A DNA stretch of 59,307 nucleotides from Lachnospiraceae bacterium (GTDB lineage: Bacteria; Bacillota; Clostridia; Lachnospirales; Lachnospiraceae). Numbering within the stretch: the stretch's first letter is position 1; each line of letters starts with the position of its first letter. Below the pieces are notes generated by a model, which ran no database searches, was not told the origin of the DNA, and worked only from the letters and a program-made list of their open reading frames with translations. The stretch lies in NCBI GenBank assembly GCA_024698865.1, contig JAILQS010000118.1, positions 1 through 59,307 on the forward strand, written 5' to 3'. The position numbers were made by a program, and so were the translations under genes. Below, piece by piece: positions 17,316 to 26,894 of this stretch.

Positions 17316-18233
17316 ATGGATCAAATAGAAAAGACGTTATTGGAAAAAGTTGCGGATCTGCACAAAGTGCCGGAAGGAGCATATAACATTCGCTCTAATG
17401 GAAAGATGGCAGGAAGAAATACAACCGCAAATATAGATATTATTACGAAAGAGGACAAGTCCGGCATTGATATTCGCATTAAGCCGGGTACGAAAAATGA
17501 AAGCGTGCATATTCCGGTCGTGTTAAGTCAGAGTGGCCTTAGAGAAACGGTATACAATGACTTTTACATCGGAGAAAATGCAGATGTTACGATTGTAGCC
17601 GGTTGTGGAATTCACAACTGTGGAGTAGACACTTCAGAACACGCGGGAATCCATACCTTCTATATTGAGAAGGGCGCCAGAGTCAAATATATCGAAAAGC
17701 ACTACGGACAGGGAGATGGAACCGGCGAGAAACTGATGAATCCGACCACCGTAATTAACATCGCTGAAGATGGATATATGGAAATGGATACTGTGCAGAT
17801 TAAGGGAATTGATTCTACCAAGAGAGATACCACTGCAAAATTGGCAGATGGTGCGACGCTGATCATACACGAAAAAATTATGACGCATGGTAAACAATAT
17901 GCAGAGACGAATTTTGAAGTGGATATGGATGGCGTAGATTCCAGTGCAAATGTTGTGTCCCGTTCCGTAGCAAAGGATGAGTCTCATCAGTTGTTCAACT
18001 CTACGATTAACGGCAACAACAAATGTAGCGGACACACCGAATGTGATGCGATTATTATGGATAATGCATCTGTAAGTGCAGTGCCGAAATTAACAGCAAA
18101 TAATATTGATGCCAGTCTGATTCACGAAGCTGCAATTGGTAAGATTGCCGGTGAACAGTTAATCAAGCTTATGACGCTTGGTCTGACAGAAGAACAGGCG
18201 GAAGAAGAAATCGTAAACGGTTTCTTGAAATAA
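17316..18233 (+). CDS. sufB: SufB/SufD-family scaffold of a minimal Fe-S assembly system
   Basis: Fe-S scaffold subunit partnered with the SufC before it. At 305 residues it is much shorter than E. coli SufB (about 495) and has only the beta-helix core and C-terminal helices. Typical features are a run of turn-rich beta strands with Cys and His in GCGIHNCGVDTSEHAGIH, the segment CSGHTECDAIIMDNA and the conserved end SLIHEAAIGKIAGEQLIKL. The latter is the SufB/SufD C-terminal signature. The start ATG at 17316 follows GGAGGAAA; an upstream in-frame TTG overlaps that site. Length and gene pairing fit the minimal SUF-like system reported in archaea and anaerobes. Confidence 0.87.
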   Translation: MDQIEKTLLEKVADLHKVPEGAYNIRSNGKMAGRNTTANIDIITKEDKSGIDIRIKPGTKNESVHIPVVLSQSGLRETVYNDFYIGENADVTIVAGCGIHNCGVDTSEHAGIHTFYIEKGARVKYIEKHYGQGDGTGEKLMNPTTVINIAEDGYMEMDTVQIKGIDSTKRDTTAKLADGATLIIHEKIMTHGKQYAETNFEVDMDGVDSSANVVSRSVAKDESHQLFNSTINGNNKCSGHTECDAIIMDNASVSAVPKLTANNIDASLIHEAAIGKIAGEQLIKLMTLGLTEEQAEEEIVNGFLK

Positions 18234-18245
18234 ATAAAAATTTAG

Positions 18246-18282
18246 GGGAGCTTTTGTGCAAAGATGTGCAAGGCTCCCTTAT
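18246..18282 (+). terminator. Terminator after sufB
   Basis: GGGAGC (18246-18251) pairs with GCTCCC (18273-18278), with a partly paired interior and a short TTATT tail. Confidence 0.7.
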
Positions 18283-18311
18283 TGTGAAATGTATAGAAAG
18301 AAGGAAATAAG

Positions 18312-19271
18312 ATGGAGACGAGTATAAAAACAGAAAGACAAAAAAGAATCAGGGGAGTCGGATACATTTTGGCGGCGGCTTTTTTCTTTGCCTTGATGAA
18401 TTTGTTTGTCCGTACAGCGGGAGACGTTCCGGTTTTTCAGAAGTGCTTTTTCCGCAACCTGGTGGCCTTTTTTGTTGCATTGGCGGTACTTATCAAAAGC
18501 GGAGATGGATTCCAAATCGGCGAAGGAAATTTCAAGTACCTGATGTATCGCTCGGTAGGAGGATTGCTGGGGGTATTCTGTAACTTTTATGCGATTGACC
18601 ACATTAATATTTCAGATGCATCTATGTTAAATAAGCTTTCCCCGTTCTTTGCCATCATCCTTTCTACATTTATACTTAAGGAGCGTGCAAACAGAAGACA
18701 GTGGGCGGCAGTAATCATCGCCTTTATCGGAGCGTTGTTTGTCGTAAAGCCGACGTTCAGTATGGCGAGTCTGCCGGCGATTAGTGGAGTGTTAGGTGGA
18801 TTTGGTGCAGGATATGCGTACACCTATGTAAGGAAACTTGGAAACCGTGGAGAGAAAGGAACCAGAATTGTGTTGTTTTTCTCCGGCTTTTCCTGTCTGG
18901 CGACCTTGCCGTATCTGATTTTTGCATATCACCCAATGGAGTGGTGGCAATTAGGTTCTCTCCTACTGGCCGGTTGTGCAGCTGCCGGCGGACAGTTTAG
19001 TATTACGGCAGCCTATACCAATGCACCGGCAAAAGAAATCTCCGTATATGATTATTCGCAGGTTATATTTGCAGCATTGCTTGGCGTGATTTTCCTTGGA
19101 CAGTGGCCGGATATTTACAGCGTCATAGGATATGTTATTATTATAAGTGTAGCAGTTATAAAATGGAGAATGGACAACAAAGACGAACAGAAACGGTTTG
19201 AAAACGAAAAGGGGTGGCCGGATGAAGATATTACAGGGGATAAACGTGTCCGATGGAGTGGCAATCAATAA
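18312..19271 (+). CDS. EamA-family (DMT superfamily) transporter
   Basis: A 319-residue protein with ten predicted membrane helices, two EamA halves (about residues 14-150 and 160-292). The segments FFRNLVAFFVALAVLI, GVFCNFYAIDHI and FILKERANRRQWAAVIIAFIGALFVVKP are characteristic of drug/metabolite transporters. Family members export or import small metabolites; the substrate cannot be told. The C-terminal 25 or so residues are charged and hydrophilic, because the gene runs 50 bases into the following ptsI-like gene. AAGAAGGA precedes the ATG. Confidence 0.85.
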   Translation: METSIKTERQKRIRGVGYILAAAFFFALMNLFVRTAGDVPVFQKCFFRNLVAFFVALAVLIKSGDGFQIGEGNFKYLMYRSVGGLLGVFCNFYAIDHINISDASMLNKLSPFFAIILSTFILKERANRRQWAAVIIAFIGALFVVKPTFSMASLPAISGVLGGFGAGYAYTYVRKLGNRGEKGTRIVLFFSGFSCLATLPYLIFAYHPMEWWQLGSLLLAGCAAAGGQFSITAAYTNAPAKEISVYDYSQVIFAALLGVIFLGQWPDIYSVIGYVIIISVAVIKWRMDNKDEQKRFENEKGWPDEDITGDKRVRWSGNQ

Positions 19272-20913
19272 ATTAGTATTTTTCCGTTCCAAAGACATAG
19301 ATATAAAGAAGGAACTAAGTTCTGATTCGGAGAAAGAATTAGAACGGTTTGAAGATGCACGCAAGCAGCTAAAGAACTGGCTGTTAGTGTATGGAAAGCA
19401 GGTTTGTGATCTGGAAATGTCTGCGGTAGAGGAGATGGCATATACACAAGAATTTGCCCGCGCCGTGCAGCCTGTGCAGGATGAGGATGCAGAGGCGATT
19501 ATTCAAGCATATGGAAGACTGCTTGAGGATATGGAATACATATCTGCAATTCACTATGCCATTCGAAACGAAGGCGTTGTGGCGGAATATGCAGTCTGGG
19601 AGACTTCACGTAAAATTGCAGCTATGTTTGAGGAAATGGCGGACGCAGGCATCCGGGAGAGCGGAAAAGATATTCTTGCATTATCCCGACACCTGATTGA
19701 GATTTTGCGGGATGAAAAAGAGGTTGCTGAGGAAGAAACAGAAGGAATACTGACGGCGCAGGAACTTAGCCCTGCGGAGACAATACATCTTGATTTTACA
19801 AAGATTGACGCTTTTGTTACCGAGAATGGCTCCGTAAATTCCCATAGTGCAATTCTTGCAAGAAAACTGGGTGTACCGGCGGTAACCGGGATTCCAATGA
19901 AAGAACTGGTAGAATACAGAGAACGAAATGCAACCGTAATTGTAGACGGGTTTTGTGGGCTTTTGATTATAGAGCCGACGAAAGAAAAAATCGCAGAGTA
20001 TGAAGAAATGAAGCAGAGAATAGAGGAGCATGCTCTGGAACTTGAAAAATATAAGGAACGTAAAAATGAAACACTGGATGGAACACAGATTCAACTGTAT
20101 GCCAATATTGAGAGTCTGAAAGATATGGATGCAGTGTTAGAGTACGATGCAGATGGTGTTGGGCTGTTTCGGACGGAGTATCTGTATATGGAAGGAGAAA
20201 CCTATCCTTCGGAAGAGATACAGTTTCAGGCCTATAAGGCAGCAGCGCAAGCTTTGAGGGGCAGGAAACTGATTATCCGCACAATGGATATTGGAGCAGA
20301 TAAGCAGGTTGCGTATATGGACCTGGGTGAGGAAGAAAATCCCGCAATGGGTCTTCGCGGAATTCGTGTTTCCTTACGTGAAAAAGAGATTTTTAAAGTG
20401 CAACTTCGGGCTATACTGCGTGCGTCACTGTATGGTGAAATCGGTGTTATGTTTCCCATGATTACTTCCATGGAGGAAGTATGTGAAATCAAACAGATAT
20501 TAGCCGGGTTAAAGAAAGAAATGGACGCAGAGGCGATTGCTTACAAAGAGCCGGCGGTCGGAGTGATGATTGAAACACCGGCAGCAGCGATGATAGCAGA
20601 TGAACTTGCCGAAGAAGTAGATTTCATCAGCATTGGAACAAATGATTTGGCGCAGTATGTGCTCGCAACGGATCGACAAAATACAAAGGTATGCAAGTAC
20701 TACAATCCGAAGCACAAAGCGGTACTTAGGATGATTTCGTACGTGGTCGAGCAGGGAAGTAAGCACAACTGTCCGGTCAGTATTTGTGGTGAACTGGCGC
20801 GAGATACAAAAATGACAGAGGAACTGCTGCGCATGGGAGTAAAATCCCTGTCCGTAGCAACCTCTGCCATTTTACCGGTTCGTGAACGAATATGTAATAT
20901 ACGTCTTTCTTAG
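19222..20913 (+). CDS. ptsI: Phosphoenolpyruvate-protein phosphotransferase (enzyme I)
   Basis: First enzyme of the PEP:sugar phosphotransferase system; it takes phosphate from PEP and passes it to HPr in the cytosol. The 563-residue length is close to E. coli EI (575). The phospho-histidine loop is GSVNSHSAILARKLGVPAVTG, the PEP-binding arginines are in GLFRTEYLYM and RTMDIGADKQ, and the barrel signature is FISIGTNDLAQYVLATDRQN with the catalytic Cys in SICGELARD. The ATG at 19222 is chosen for its GGGGTGG site; it starts inside the EamA gene. No ptsH is adjacent. Its stop overlaps the convergent GGDEF gene stop. Confidence 0.93.
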   Translation: MKILQGINVSDGVAINKLVFFRSKDIDIKKELSSDSEKELERFEDARKQLKNWLLVYGKQVCDLEMSAVEEMAYTQEFARAVQPVQDEDAEAIIQAYGRLLEDMEYISAIHYAIRNEGVVAEYAVWETSRKIAAMFEEMADAGIRESGKDILALSRHLIEILRDEKEVAEEETEGILTAQELSPAETIHLDFTKIDAFVTENGSVNSHSAILARKLGVPAVTGIPMKELVEYRERNATVIVDGFCGLLIIEPTKEKIAEYEEMKQRIEEHALELEKYKERKNETLDGTQIQLYANIESLKDMDAVLEYDADGVGLFRTEYLYMEGETYPSEEIQFQAYKAAAQALRGRKLIIRTMDIGADKQVAYMDLGEEENPAMGLRGIRVSLREKEIFKVQLRAILRASLYGEIGVMFPMITSMEEVCEIKQILAGLKKEMDAEAIAYKEPAVGVMIETPAAAMIADELAEEVDFISIGTNDLAQYVLATDRQNTKVCKYYNPKHKAVLRMISYVVEQGSKHNCPVSICGELARDTKMTEELLRMGVKSLSVATSAILPVRERICNIRLS

Positions 20914-22586
20914 AGAGAACGTTTATAGTCGGTTTTGGCTTTGTACATTTTCTTATCTGCCATACGAAGTGCTTCTTCAGCGCTGAGTGGTTTGGCAGGT
21001 GTACTTATGGAAATGCCGTAAGAAACGGATATTTTAACCGGAACATTTGGCATTTCATTGTGTTTCTTGAACTTTTCATTTACTTTACGAATGCATTCTT
21101 CCATTCGGTCGGAAGCGGCCTGGTGACTGTGTTTGTCAGCAGAAATACCTGCTATGAACTCGTCGCCGCCGTATCTTCCGCAGAAACCGTCCGGCTCGAA
21201 AACACTTTTAATAATGCGCGATGATTCACGGATAAGATAATCTCCGTGTTTGTGTCCGTGCAAATCATTGGTTTGCTTTAGGTTATTCAGATCAAAGAAT
21301 ACCAGAGCAAACTCTTTTTCTTTTTCTAACTGTTTTAATTGCTGTTCGCAACCGGCACGATTGTTAATACCGGTAAGTGCATCGGTATACGCCATATGAC
21401 GTTCTTCTTTTATCTTATAATAATGATTGGTGATACCAATCACATAGCTGATAAACATAGAAACGATCAGCGTCAGACAACCGAGGGAAGTGAAAGTATC
21501 GCTTTCTATAGTGGCTAATTCCAGACCGGTGAATCGATTGAGATTAAACAACAGCAACCGAAGCATAAGCAGTCCGACAGAAAGCAGTGCGCCTATACGT
21601 ATAATCTGATATTCCACACGATAAATTCCACGGGTAAATACAAAAATGTATAACGTAATGACGAGACCGATTCCCATAAGAATATGGTAGAATCCAAGGA
21701 GTGCAGAATAATGTATGGAAGTATAAGTGTTTAGTAATGTTGCAAGAACAAAAATTCCGGTATAAAAAAATGTCATGTACTGATACAGTTTTTTAAACGG
21801 CTTATATTTGAACAGGTCGTAAAAAAATGCACAAAACGGAATCGGCAGGAAAAAAATCGAGAAGTATTCCGTCTTGGAACAGGCATCCGAAACGGTAGAC
21901 ATAATACTTAAAATACCGTTGTAGGATAAAACCCAGAGTGAAACAGACAGGCAAAACAGCGAGAGTGAAAATCCCTGACGAAGTTGTGGTGTCCACGTAC
22001 GGAACAACGGCAGGAATAGCGCTGAAATAGCACTTACAATCATAATTGCAAGAAACAGAAAGAAGTCGATTTCGTGATGCTTGAAAAAGTAATGCACACT
22101 GTCTAAAGCCGGTAACAACTGCACATTGGTAAGGCTGGAAAGTGCATTATTTTCTTTTGCGTGACAAGTGAGGATAAGTTCTTTTCCCCAGGCGTCATCC
22201 GGAATCGAAATCTGCGCATACAGGTGCCCAATCTGTTTGCCTCTTTTGGCATTCAGATAACCTGCAGAATATAAAATATGATTGTCGTATGTGAGCTCTG
22301 TTACGCAATCGTAAAGGGAAAAGCATATAACAGAACCGGTACGTTTATTTTTAGTGTCCAGTGGAATCTTGGCGTATAGAACGTCTCCTTTTTTGAGTAC
22401 AGGAAAGTGATTGGATGCATAGCTCTCTGTGGTGCCGTCACTTCGCACAATTTCAGACGTAATGCTATCGTCAAGCAATACGTCATTGGTATACTTCAGA
22501 CCATATATAGAATTGGTAATAAAATTAATCAAAAAATAAATAAAAACGATTTTGATTATTAATAAGACTGCATTTCTCTTTGTCAT
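20910..22586 (-). CDS. Membrane diguanylate cyclase with 7TM sensor region
   Basis: Predicted synthase of the second messenger c-di-GMP. The 558-residue protein has one N-terminal membrane segment (about 8-28), an extracytoplasmic region of about 150 residues with 7TMR-DISM-extracellular-like beta strands, about seven membrane helices (175-390) and a C-terminal GGDEF domain from about 395. The active-site motif GRYGGDEF is intact. The inhibitory I-site expected just before it (RxxD) reads FEPD, so product feedback at that site is probably absent. GAGGAAAT precedes the ATG. Its stop codon overlaps the convergent ptsI stop, and no terminator separates the two. Confidence 0.88.
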   Translation of the reverse strand: MTKRNAVLLIIKIVFIYFLINFITNSIYGLKYTNDVLLDDSITSEIVRSDGTTESYASNHFPVLKKGDVLYAKIPLDTKNKRTGSVICFSLYDCVTELTYDNHILYSAGYLNAKRGKQIGHLYAQISIPDDAWGKELILTCHAKENNALSSLTNVQLLPALDSVHYFFKHHEIDFFLFLAIMIVSAISALFLPLFRTWTPQLRQGFSLSLFCLSVSLWVLSYNGILSIMSTVSDACSKTEYFSIFFLPIPFCAFFYDLFKYKPFKKLYQYMTFFYTGIFVLATLLNTYTSIHYSALLGFYHILMGIGLVITLYIFVFTRGIYRVEYQIIRIGALLSVGLLMLRLLLFNLNRFTGLELATIESDTFTSLGCLTLIVSMFISYVIGITNHYYKIKEERHMAYTDALTGINNRAGCEQQLKQLEKEKEFALVFFDLNNLKQTNDLHGHKHGDYLIRESSRIIKSVFEPDGFCGRYGGDEFIAGISADKHSHQAASDRMEECIRKVNEKFKKHNEMPNVPVKISVSYGISISTPAKPLSAEEALRMADKKMYKAKTDYKRSL

Positions 22587-22766
22587 AATATTTCCTCTCT
22601 ATCAGGTAACATAGTACCGTAGACCCATTATAGCACGCGTCAATGCAAATCGCCATATAAAAAATAAGCAAATCCCTTACAATATTTAAGATAGGGTTAG
22701 CGTAAAAAAGAATGTCGATATATAATAGAGAGGAACACAAGATGACATAGAAAAAGAGGATGAAAA

Positions 22767-23570
22767 ATGACGGAATTGGAGAAACATTATAATAAATTTA
22801 ATGAGGATAAAAGACTTACCAGACGCCACGGACAGGTAGAGTACGTGACATCAATGAAGTATGTACATCATTATCTGGAAGTTTTGAAGGAAGAACACAA
22901 GAAAGAAAATCACGAAATTACCGTGTTGGAAGTAGGCGCCGGAACAGGAAGATACTGTGGTGAAATTGCAAAAGAAGGATATGACGTATCTGCAGTGGAA
23001 CTGGTGAAATACAACCTGGGAATTCTCAAAAAGAATTACCCGATGGTGAATGCATTTCAGGGAAATGCCTGCAAACTAAAGAGGTTTGAGGATAACAGTT
23101 TTGATATGACACTACTGTTTGGACCAATGTACCATCTTTATACGACGGAAGATAAAGTGAAAGCTTTGTCGGAAGCGAAGAGAGTAACAAAGGACAACGG
23201 CATTATTCTGGTTGCATATCTGATGAATGAGTACAGTGTAATTATGTACGGATTCCGGGAAGGCCATGTGAAGGAATGTCTGGAAGATGGAAGATTGAGC
23301 GCTGATTTTCATAGTGTTTCCGAGGAAAAAGATTTGTACGACTATATGCGATTAGAAGACATCGCGAAGGTAAATGAACTGACCGGCGGGCTGGAACGCA
23401 TTAAGATAATATCTGCAAATGGTGCTGCGGATTATATGAGGCCGGTGCTAAATGCAATGGACGAAGAAACATTTCAATTGTTTATAGAATACCATTTATC
23501 TACCTGTGAACGTATGGAGTTGCTTGGTGCAGGTTCACACACGGTAGATATTCTGAGAGTAAAAAAATAA
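22767..23570 (+). CDS. Class I SAM-dependent methyltransferase
   Basis: A 267-residue Rossmann-fold methyltransferase. Motif I is VLEVGAGTGRYCGEIAKEG, motif II is in VSAVELVKYN, and the post-II acidic region reads NSFDMTLLFGPMYHLY, matching Methyltransf_11/25 families. The substrate is not evident. GAGGAT is seven bases before the ATG. It is a single-gene unit, flanked by the divergent GGDEF gene and a hairpin shared with the convergent chemoreceptor gene. Confidence 0.82.
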   Translation: MTELEKHYNKFNEDKRLTRRHGQVEYVTSMKYVHHYLEVLKEEHKKENHEITVLEVGAGTGRYCGEIAKEGYDVSAVELVKYNLGILKKNYPMVNAFQGNACKLKRFEDNSFDMTLLFGPMYHLYTTEDKVKALSEAKRVTKDNGIILVAYLMNEYSVIMYGFREGHVKECLEDGRLSADFHSVSEEKDLYDYMRLEDIAKVNELTGGLERIKIISANGAADYMRPVLNAMDEETFQLFIEYHLSTCERMELLGAGSHTVDILRVKK

Positions 23571-23591
23571 TGAATTGGTAAACCACATAAG

Positions 23592-23627
23592 AATCCCCCT
23601 GCCACTTGAATTGGTGGTAGGGGGATT
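23592..23627. terminator. Bidirectional terminator between methyltransferase and chemoreceptor
   Basis: AATCCCCCTGCCAC (23592-23605) is the reverse complement of 23614-23627 apart from one base. T-containing tails are present on both sides, so it can serve both convergent genes. Confidence 0.85.
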
Positions 23628-23664
23628 GGTTTATGGATACCTTATATGTGTTTTGCTTTGTGTA

Positions 23665-25716
23665 TTATTCAAAACGGAATTTACTTACAACTTCGTTCAG
23701 GTCGGTAGAAATTTCACCCTGATTCTGTGACATGTTGTCTACGTCTTCTACCTGTTCACTAACTTTCTGGATAGAATCCAAAATGCTGTGGCTGATCTGG
23801 GAAGTATCCTGTGTAGCTTCTGCAACACTCTGAATTGCGGAAGAAACGTCAGTCATAATAATGTTGATGTTGCTTGACATTTCACTGATACGTTCAGAAG
23901 AAACTTCAAATGCATCTGCATCCTGTCCATACTGTTCTGCAACATTTACGAATTTATTGTAGTCCGGTGTAACCGTTCCCTGTACGAAATCAAGCATTTC
24001 TTTTGCATCATTGGTTAAGCTGTTGAAAGCTTTCTGTACGTGCTCGATAGTTTCCTGAATCTTATTGATTGCCTGAGTAGTACTTTCCGCCAGTTTTCCG
24101 ATTTCGGAAGCAACAACTGCGAAACCTTTTCCTGCTTCGCCGGCTCTTGCAGCCTCGATGGAAGCATTGAGTGAAAGGAGGTTAATCTGCTCTGCAATAC
24201 TTGAAATAACATCTGCCATTTCACTAATATTAGAAACGATAGCTGCATCTGCAATACTAACCTGAAGCTTCTGCTCGAACTGACTTGCAAGGTTGCTTGC
24301 GGAAGCAGAAGAAGCACGACACTCATCACCAATTTTCGCAGCACGCTCTTTGATTTCACGTGACATATCTTTATTGGAAATGATTTCTCCGGCAAGAAGA
24401 TTTACATTAGATAAAACTTCTTCCGTAGAAGCATTTACTTCCTGGGTTGCAGCACTTGTGTTAAGCATTGCTTCATTTACTTCATTCATGTAAGAATGAA
24501 TATCTTTAAACTGCTCGTTCAATACGCTGGAAGAATCCTGAAGCTTCTTGCCGGCTTTTTCAATATCAGCAGCATGTTTCGCAATCTTTTGGATAACATC
24601 TTTGTTGCTGATATACATGTCATTAAGCGAACGTCCCATAACTGCAAGTTCGTCTTTTGATCTGACAGAAATCGTATTGATTGAGAAGTCACCTTCTGCA
24701 AGTGAGGTTGCAAATACCTGTACCTTCTTAATTCTGCGGGAAATAGAATTAACTTCCATAAGGATAACAATAATGCAAACAATGATTGCAATAATACAAA
24801 CGATTGCAAATAACATAATCAGGTTGTTTACAGGTGCGTTTAATTCGGAAACAGGCATCTGGATAATAAGCTTCCAACCGGTTGGAAGGGTCGTATAATA
24901 AAGATTCATAGTACCCTTGTCGCCTTTATAGGTTGTCATGCCGTTTTCAGAAGCGAGGATTTCGTTACCTGCTTTTACAAGGCTTGCATTTGTCTCATCT
25001 AAAATACTAGCCTCAGCGGCAATCTTTTCGTTGTCTACACCTGCAAGATAGGTTCCGGTTCCGGTCAAGAGCATTCCGGTTCCGTTTTTGCCAACCTTGA
25101 TGTTGTCAACGATGTCTTTGATGGTTTCCAAAGAGATACCTACAGAGGCACAACCGATGTACTTACCATCGTCGTAAATTGCAACAGAACAGGTAGAAAG
25201 TGTATTACCTGAAGGTGGATCAAAGTAAGGGTCGGTAATTACCGGTTCTGTAAGTCCTTGAGAACAGGTATAGTAAGGTTTGGATAAATAATCATATTCT
25301 TCATTACTATACTCATAAGTAGTCTTCAAACCGTCTTCGGTTTTGTAAACGTAAGGACCAACGTATTTTTCTTTCTCGTCGTAAACGTAAGGCTCAAACC
25401 AGAGTCCGCTTCCAAGAGCGATTGGGTTATTGGAAACGATGGTCTGAAGCATTTTCTCATATGTAGGAAGTGTAACTTCCTTGTAGTCTGCACCGACAAT
25501 TTCAGAAAGAACATATGCGGTAGTCTTTACGCTGTCAATCTGATTGATTACCTCGGCGCTTGACTTGCTAAGGTTAGCGGACATAGATTCTTTTGTCTTG
25601 TCAGCGATAATGGATCTGCTTCGTGTTGCCCCAAATACACATAAAATCATCATTGCCAGGATAATGATTGGTAAAATGACAACAAGTAATCTGGTACTGA
25701 TTTTTTTAAACTTCAT
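23665..25716 (-). CDS. Methyl-accepting chemotaxis protein, dCache sensor
   Basis: Transmembrane chemoreceptor that controls CheA. The 683-residue protein has TM1 (about 10-30), a double-Cache extracellular domain (about 35-285, with [15 protein letters not shown] in the membrane-distal module), TM2 (about 295-318), a HAMP domain and a long cytoplasmic coiled coil. The hairpin tip [28 protein letters not shown] is interrupted here for length: its key part is [20 protein letters not shown]. The distal module lacks the R-x-W-Y and acidic residue of amino-acid-binding dCache domains, so its ligand is probably different. The ATG at 25716 follows GAGGAGGTAACT. Confidence 0.93.
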   Translation of the reverse strand: MKFKKISTRLLVVILPIIILAMMILCVFGATRSRSIIADKTKESMSANLSKSSAEVINQIDSVKTTAYVLSEIVGADYKEVTLPTYEKMLQTIVSNNPIALGSGLWFEPYVYDEKEKYVGPYVYKTEDGLKTTYEYSNEEYDYLSKPYYTCSQGLTEPVITDPYFDPPSGNTLSTCSVAIYDDGKYIGCASVGISLETIKDIVDNIKVGKNGTGMLLTGTGTYLAGVDNEKIAAEASILDETNASLVKAGNEILASENGMTTYKGDKGTMNLYYTTLPTGWKLIIQMPVSELNAPVNNLIMLFAIVCIIAIIVCIIVILMEVNSISRRIKKVQVFATSLAEGDFSINTISVRSKDELAVMGRSLNDMYISNKDVIQKIAKHAADIEKAGKKLQDSSSVLNEQFKDIHSYMNEVNEAMLNTSAATQEVNASTEEVLSNVNLLAGEIISNKDMSREIKERAAKIGDECRASSASASNLASQFEQKLQVSIADAAIVSNISEMADVISSIAEQINLLSLNASIEAARAGEAGKGFAVVASEIGKLAESTTQAINKIQETIEHVQKAFNSLTNDAKEMLDFVQGTVTPDYNKFVNVAEQYGQDADAFEVSSERISEMSSNINIIMTDVSSAIQSVAEATQDTSQISHSILDSIQKVSEQVEDVDNMSQNQGEISTDLNEVVSKFRFE

Positions 25717-25800
25717 ATAGTTACCTCCTCGAGCGTTATTAAAAGATGTTTAATAACAGATAAGCGATAAATTGATTGAATAATTTACTGTGGGATATTC

Positions 25801-25986
25801 TATTATCTGTCAACATCTCCTTCTGTTACTATCTTACAGTAAATAAAAAACGAAAGCAATTAAAGATACATTCACTTTAATAATCAAGTCATAGATTTTT
25901 TTGTTATAACAAAAATGGAAAAATTACACAAAATCAAAAGTGATAATGACATATTATGTATACATTCCTTCGTTTGACAGATAATA
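25801..25986. promoter_or_regulatory. Divergent intergenic region between chemoreceptor and spoVT
   Basis: The 316-base gene-free stretch 25717-26032 is AT-rich. The 13-mer TTGACAGATAATA occurs on the minus strand at 25801-25813 and on the plus strand at 25974-25986. On the minus strand its inner ACAGATAA has a TAAC 14 bases upstream, a weak resemblance to a sigma-D promoter. Two further palindromes are TTTGTTATAACAAA (25910-25923) and ATGTATACAT (25956-25965). I could not place a convincing sigma-G promoter for spoVT. Confidence 0.35.
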
Positions 25987-26032
25987 TCTTATAGGACATT
26001 GCAAAATAAAGATTTAATGGAGGAACTATAAT

Positions 26033-26581
26033 ATGAAAGCAACCGGAATTGTACGTAGAATAGATGATTTGGGAAGAATCGTTGTTCCAAAGGAAATCCG
26101 AAGGACGCTTCGGATTCGTGAGAGCGACCCATTGGAGATTTTTATGGGGAATGAGGGGGAGATTATTCTTAAGAAGTATTCCCCGATTGGCGAATTGGGT
26201 GAGTTTGCAAAACAGTACGCGGATGCAATTTACCAGACGATTGGAAGGACTGTGTTTATCACAGACCGGGATCGTGTTGTTGCCGTAGCGGGTGCAGGGA
26301 AAAAGGAATATGAAGGAACAGAAATCAGCAGCCGGCTGAGCATGGCAATTGAAGAACGTGCGAATGGAAAGGCATTCAAGGAGGAAAGTGGATTTATAAA
26401 AATTACGACGGAAGAGAGAGAAGAATATTCGTCGCAGGTCATATCGACGATTATCAGCCAGGGGGATGCTATCGGAGCCGTTATTTTATGTGAAAAGGAT
26501 GATAGGAAAAAGGTCGGAGATATGGAGTGGAAAGTGGCGGAAGCTGCCGCTGTATTTCTCGGAAAACAGATGGAGCAATAG
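26033..26581 (+). CDS. spoVT: Stage V sporulation protein T
   Basis: Forespore transcription factor that modulates sigma-G genes and spore coat/germination traits in Bacillus. It has 182 residues, about the usual 178. The N-terminal AbrB-type swapped-hairpin DNA-binding domain is residues 1-50 (MKATGIVRRIDDLGRIVVPK, then RRTLRIRESDPLEIF). The C-terminal GAF-like domain is about 55-180. TGGAGGAACT precedes the ATG. It stands at the start of the conserved sporulation block, but the usual spoVB and mazG after it are missing; hup follows instead. Confidence 0.95.
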   Translation: MKATGIVRRIDDLGRIVVPKEIRRTLRIRESDPLEIFMGNEGEIILKKYSPIGELGEFAKQYADAIYQTIGRTVFITDRDRVVAVAGAGKKEYEGTEISSRLSMAIEERANGKAFKEESGFIKITTEEREEYSSQVISTIISQGDAIGAVILCEKDDRKKVGDMEWKVAEAAAVFLGKQMEQ

Positions 26582-26684
26582 CCGAAAATTCATAAAAAAA
26601 TGAGTGAAAAATGAAAAATAGAATCAAAAAATTATAAAACCCTAAAAACTCTGTCTTCTCTTACAATATAATGCAGAAAATCCC

Positions 26685-26713
26685 TTGACAAATGGCGCTA
26701 ATAAGGTTATAAA
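26685..26713 (+). promoter_or_regulatory. hup promoter
   Basis: A perfect TTGACA (26685-26690) and TATAAA (26708-26713) are 17 bases apart. This is one of the best consensus promoters in the window and suits an abundant nucleoid protein. It lies in the 313-base gap 26582-26894 and leaves a leader of about 175 bases. Confidence 0.8.
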
Positions 26714-26740
26714 TAAGTTTGTAGGTATTTGTGGTCGATG

Positions 26741-26779
26741 ATATGTGCGAAATACGTGTAATTTACACGTATTACATAT
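26741..26779 (+). promoter_or_regulatory. Long hairpin in the hup leader
   Basis: AATACGTGTAA (26751-26761) is followed after one base by its exact reverse complement (26763-26773). The stem extends with ATATGT/ACATAT (26741-26746 with 26774-26779) across a four-base bulge. With no T-run it is unlikely to be a terminator; a stability or autoregulatory element is more plausible. Confidence 0.6.
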
Positions 26780-26894
26780 AGAATCAGATCATGGGGGCGG
26801 TAAATCCATAGATGGAGTTTGACGTTTATGGAACGCTTATAATAGTCGGAATTTCCGATCATAATAATACAATTTTCAGAGGAGGATTATATCC

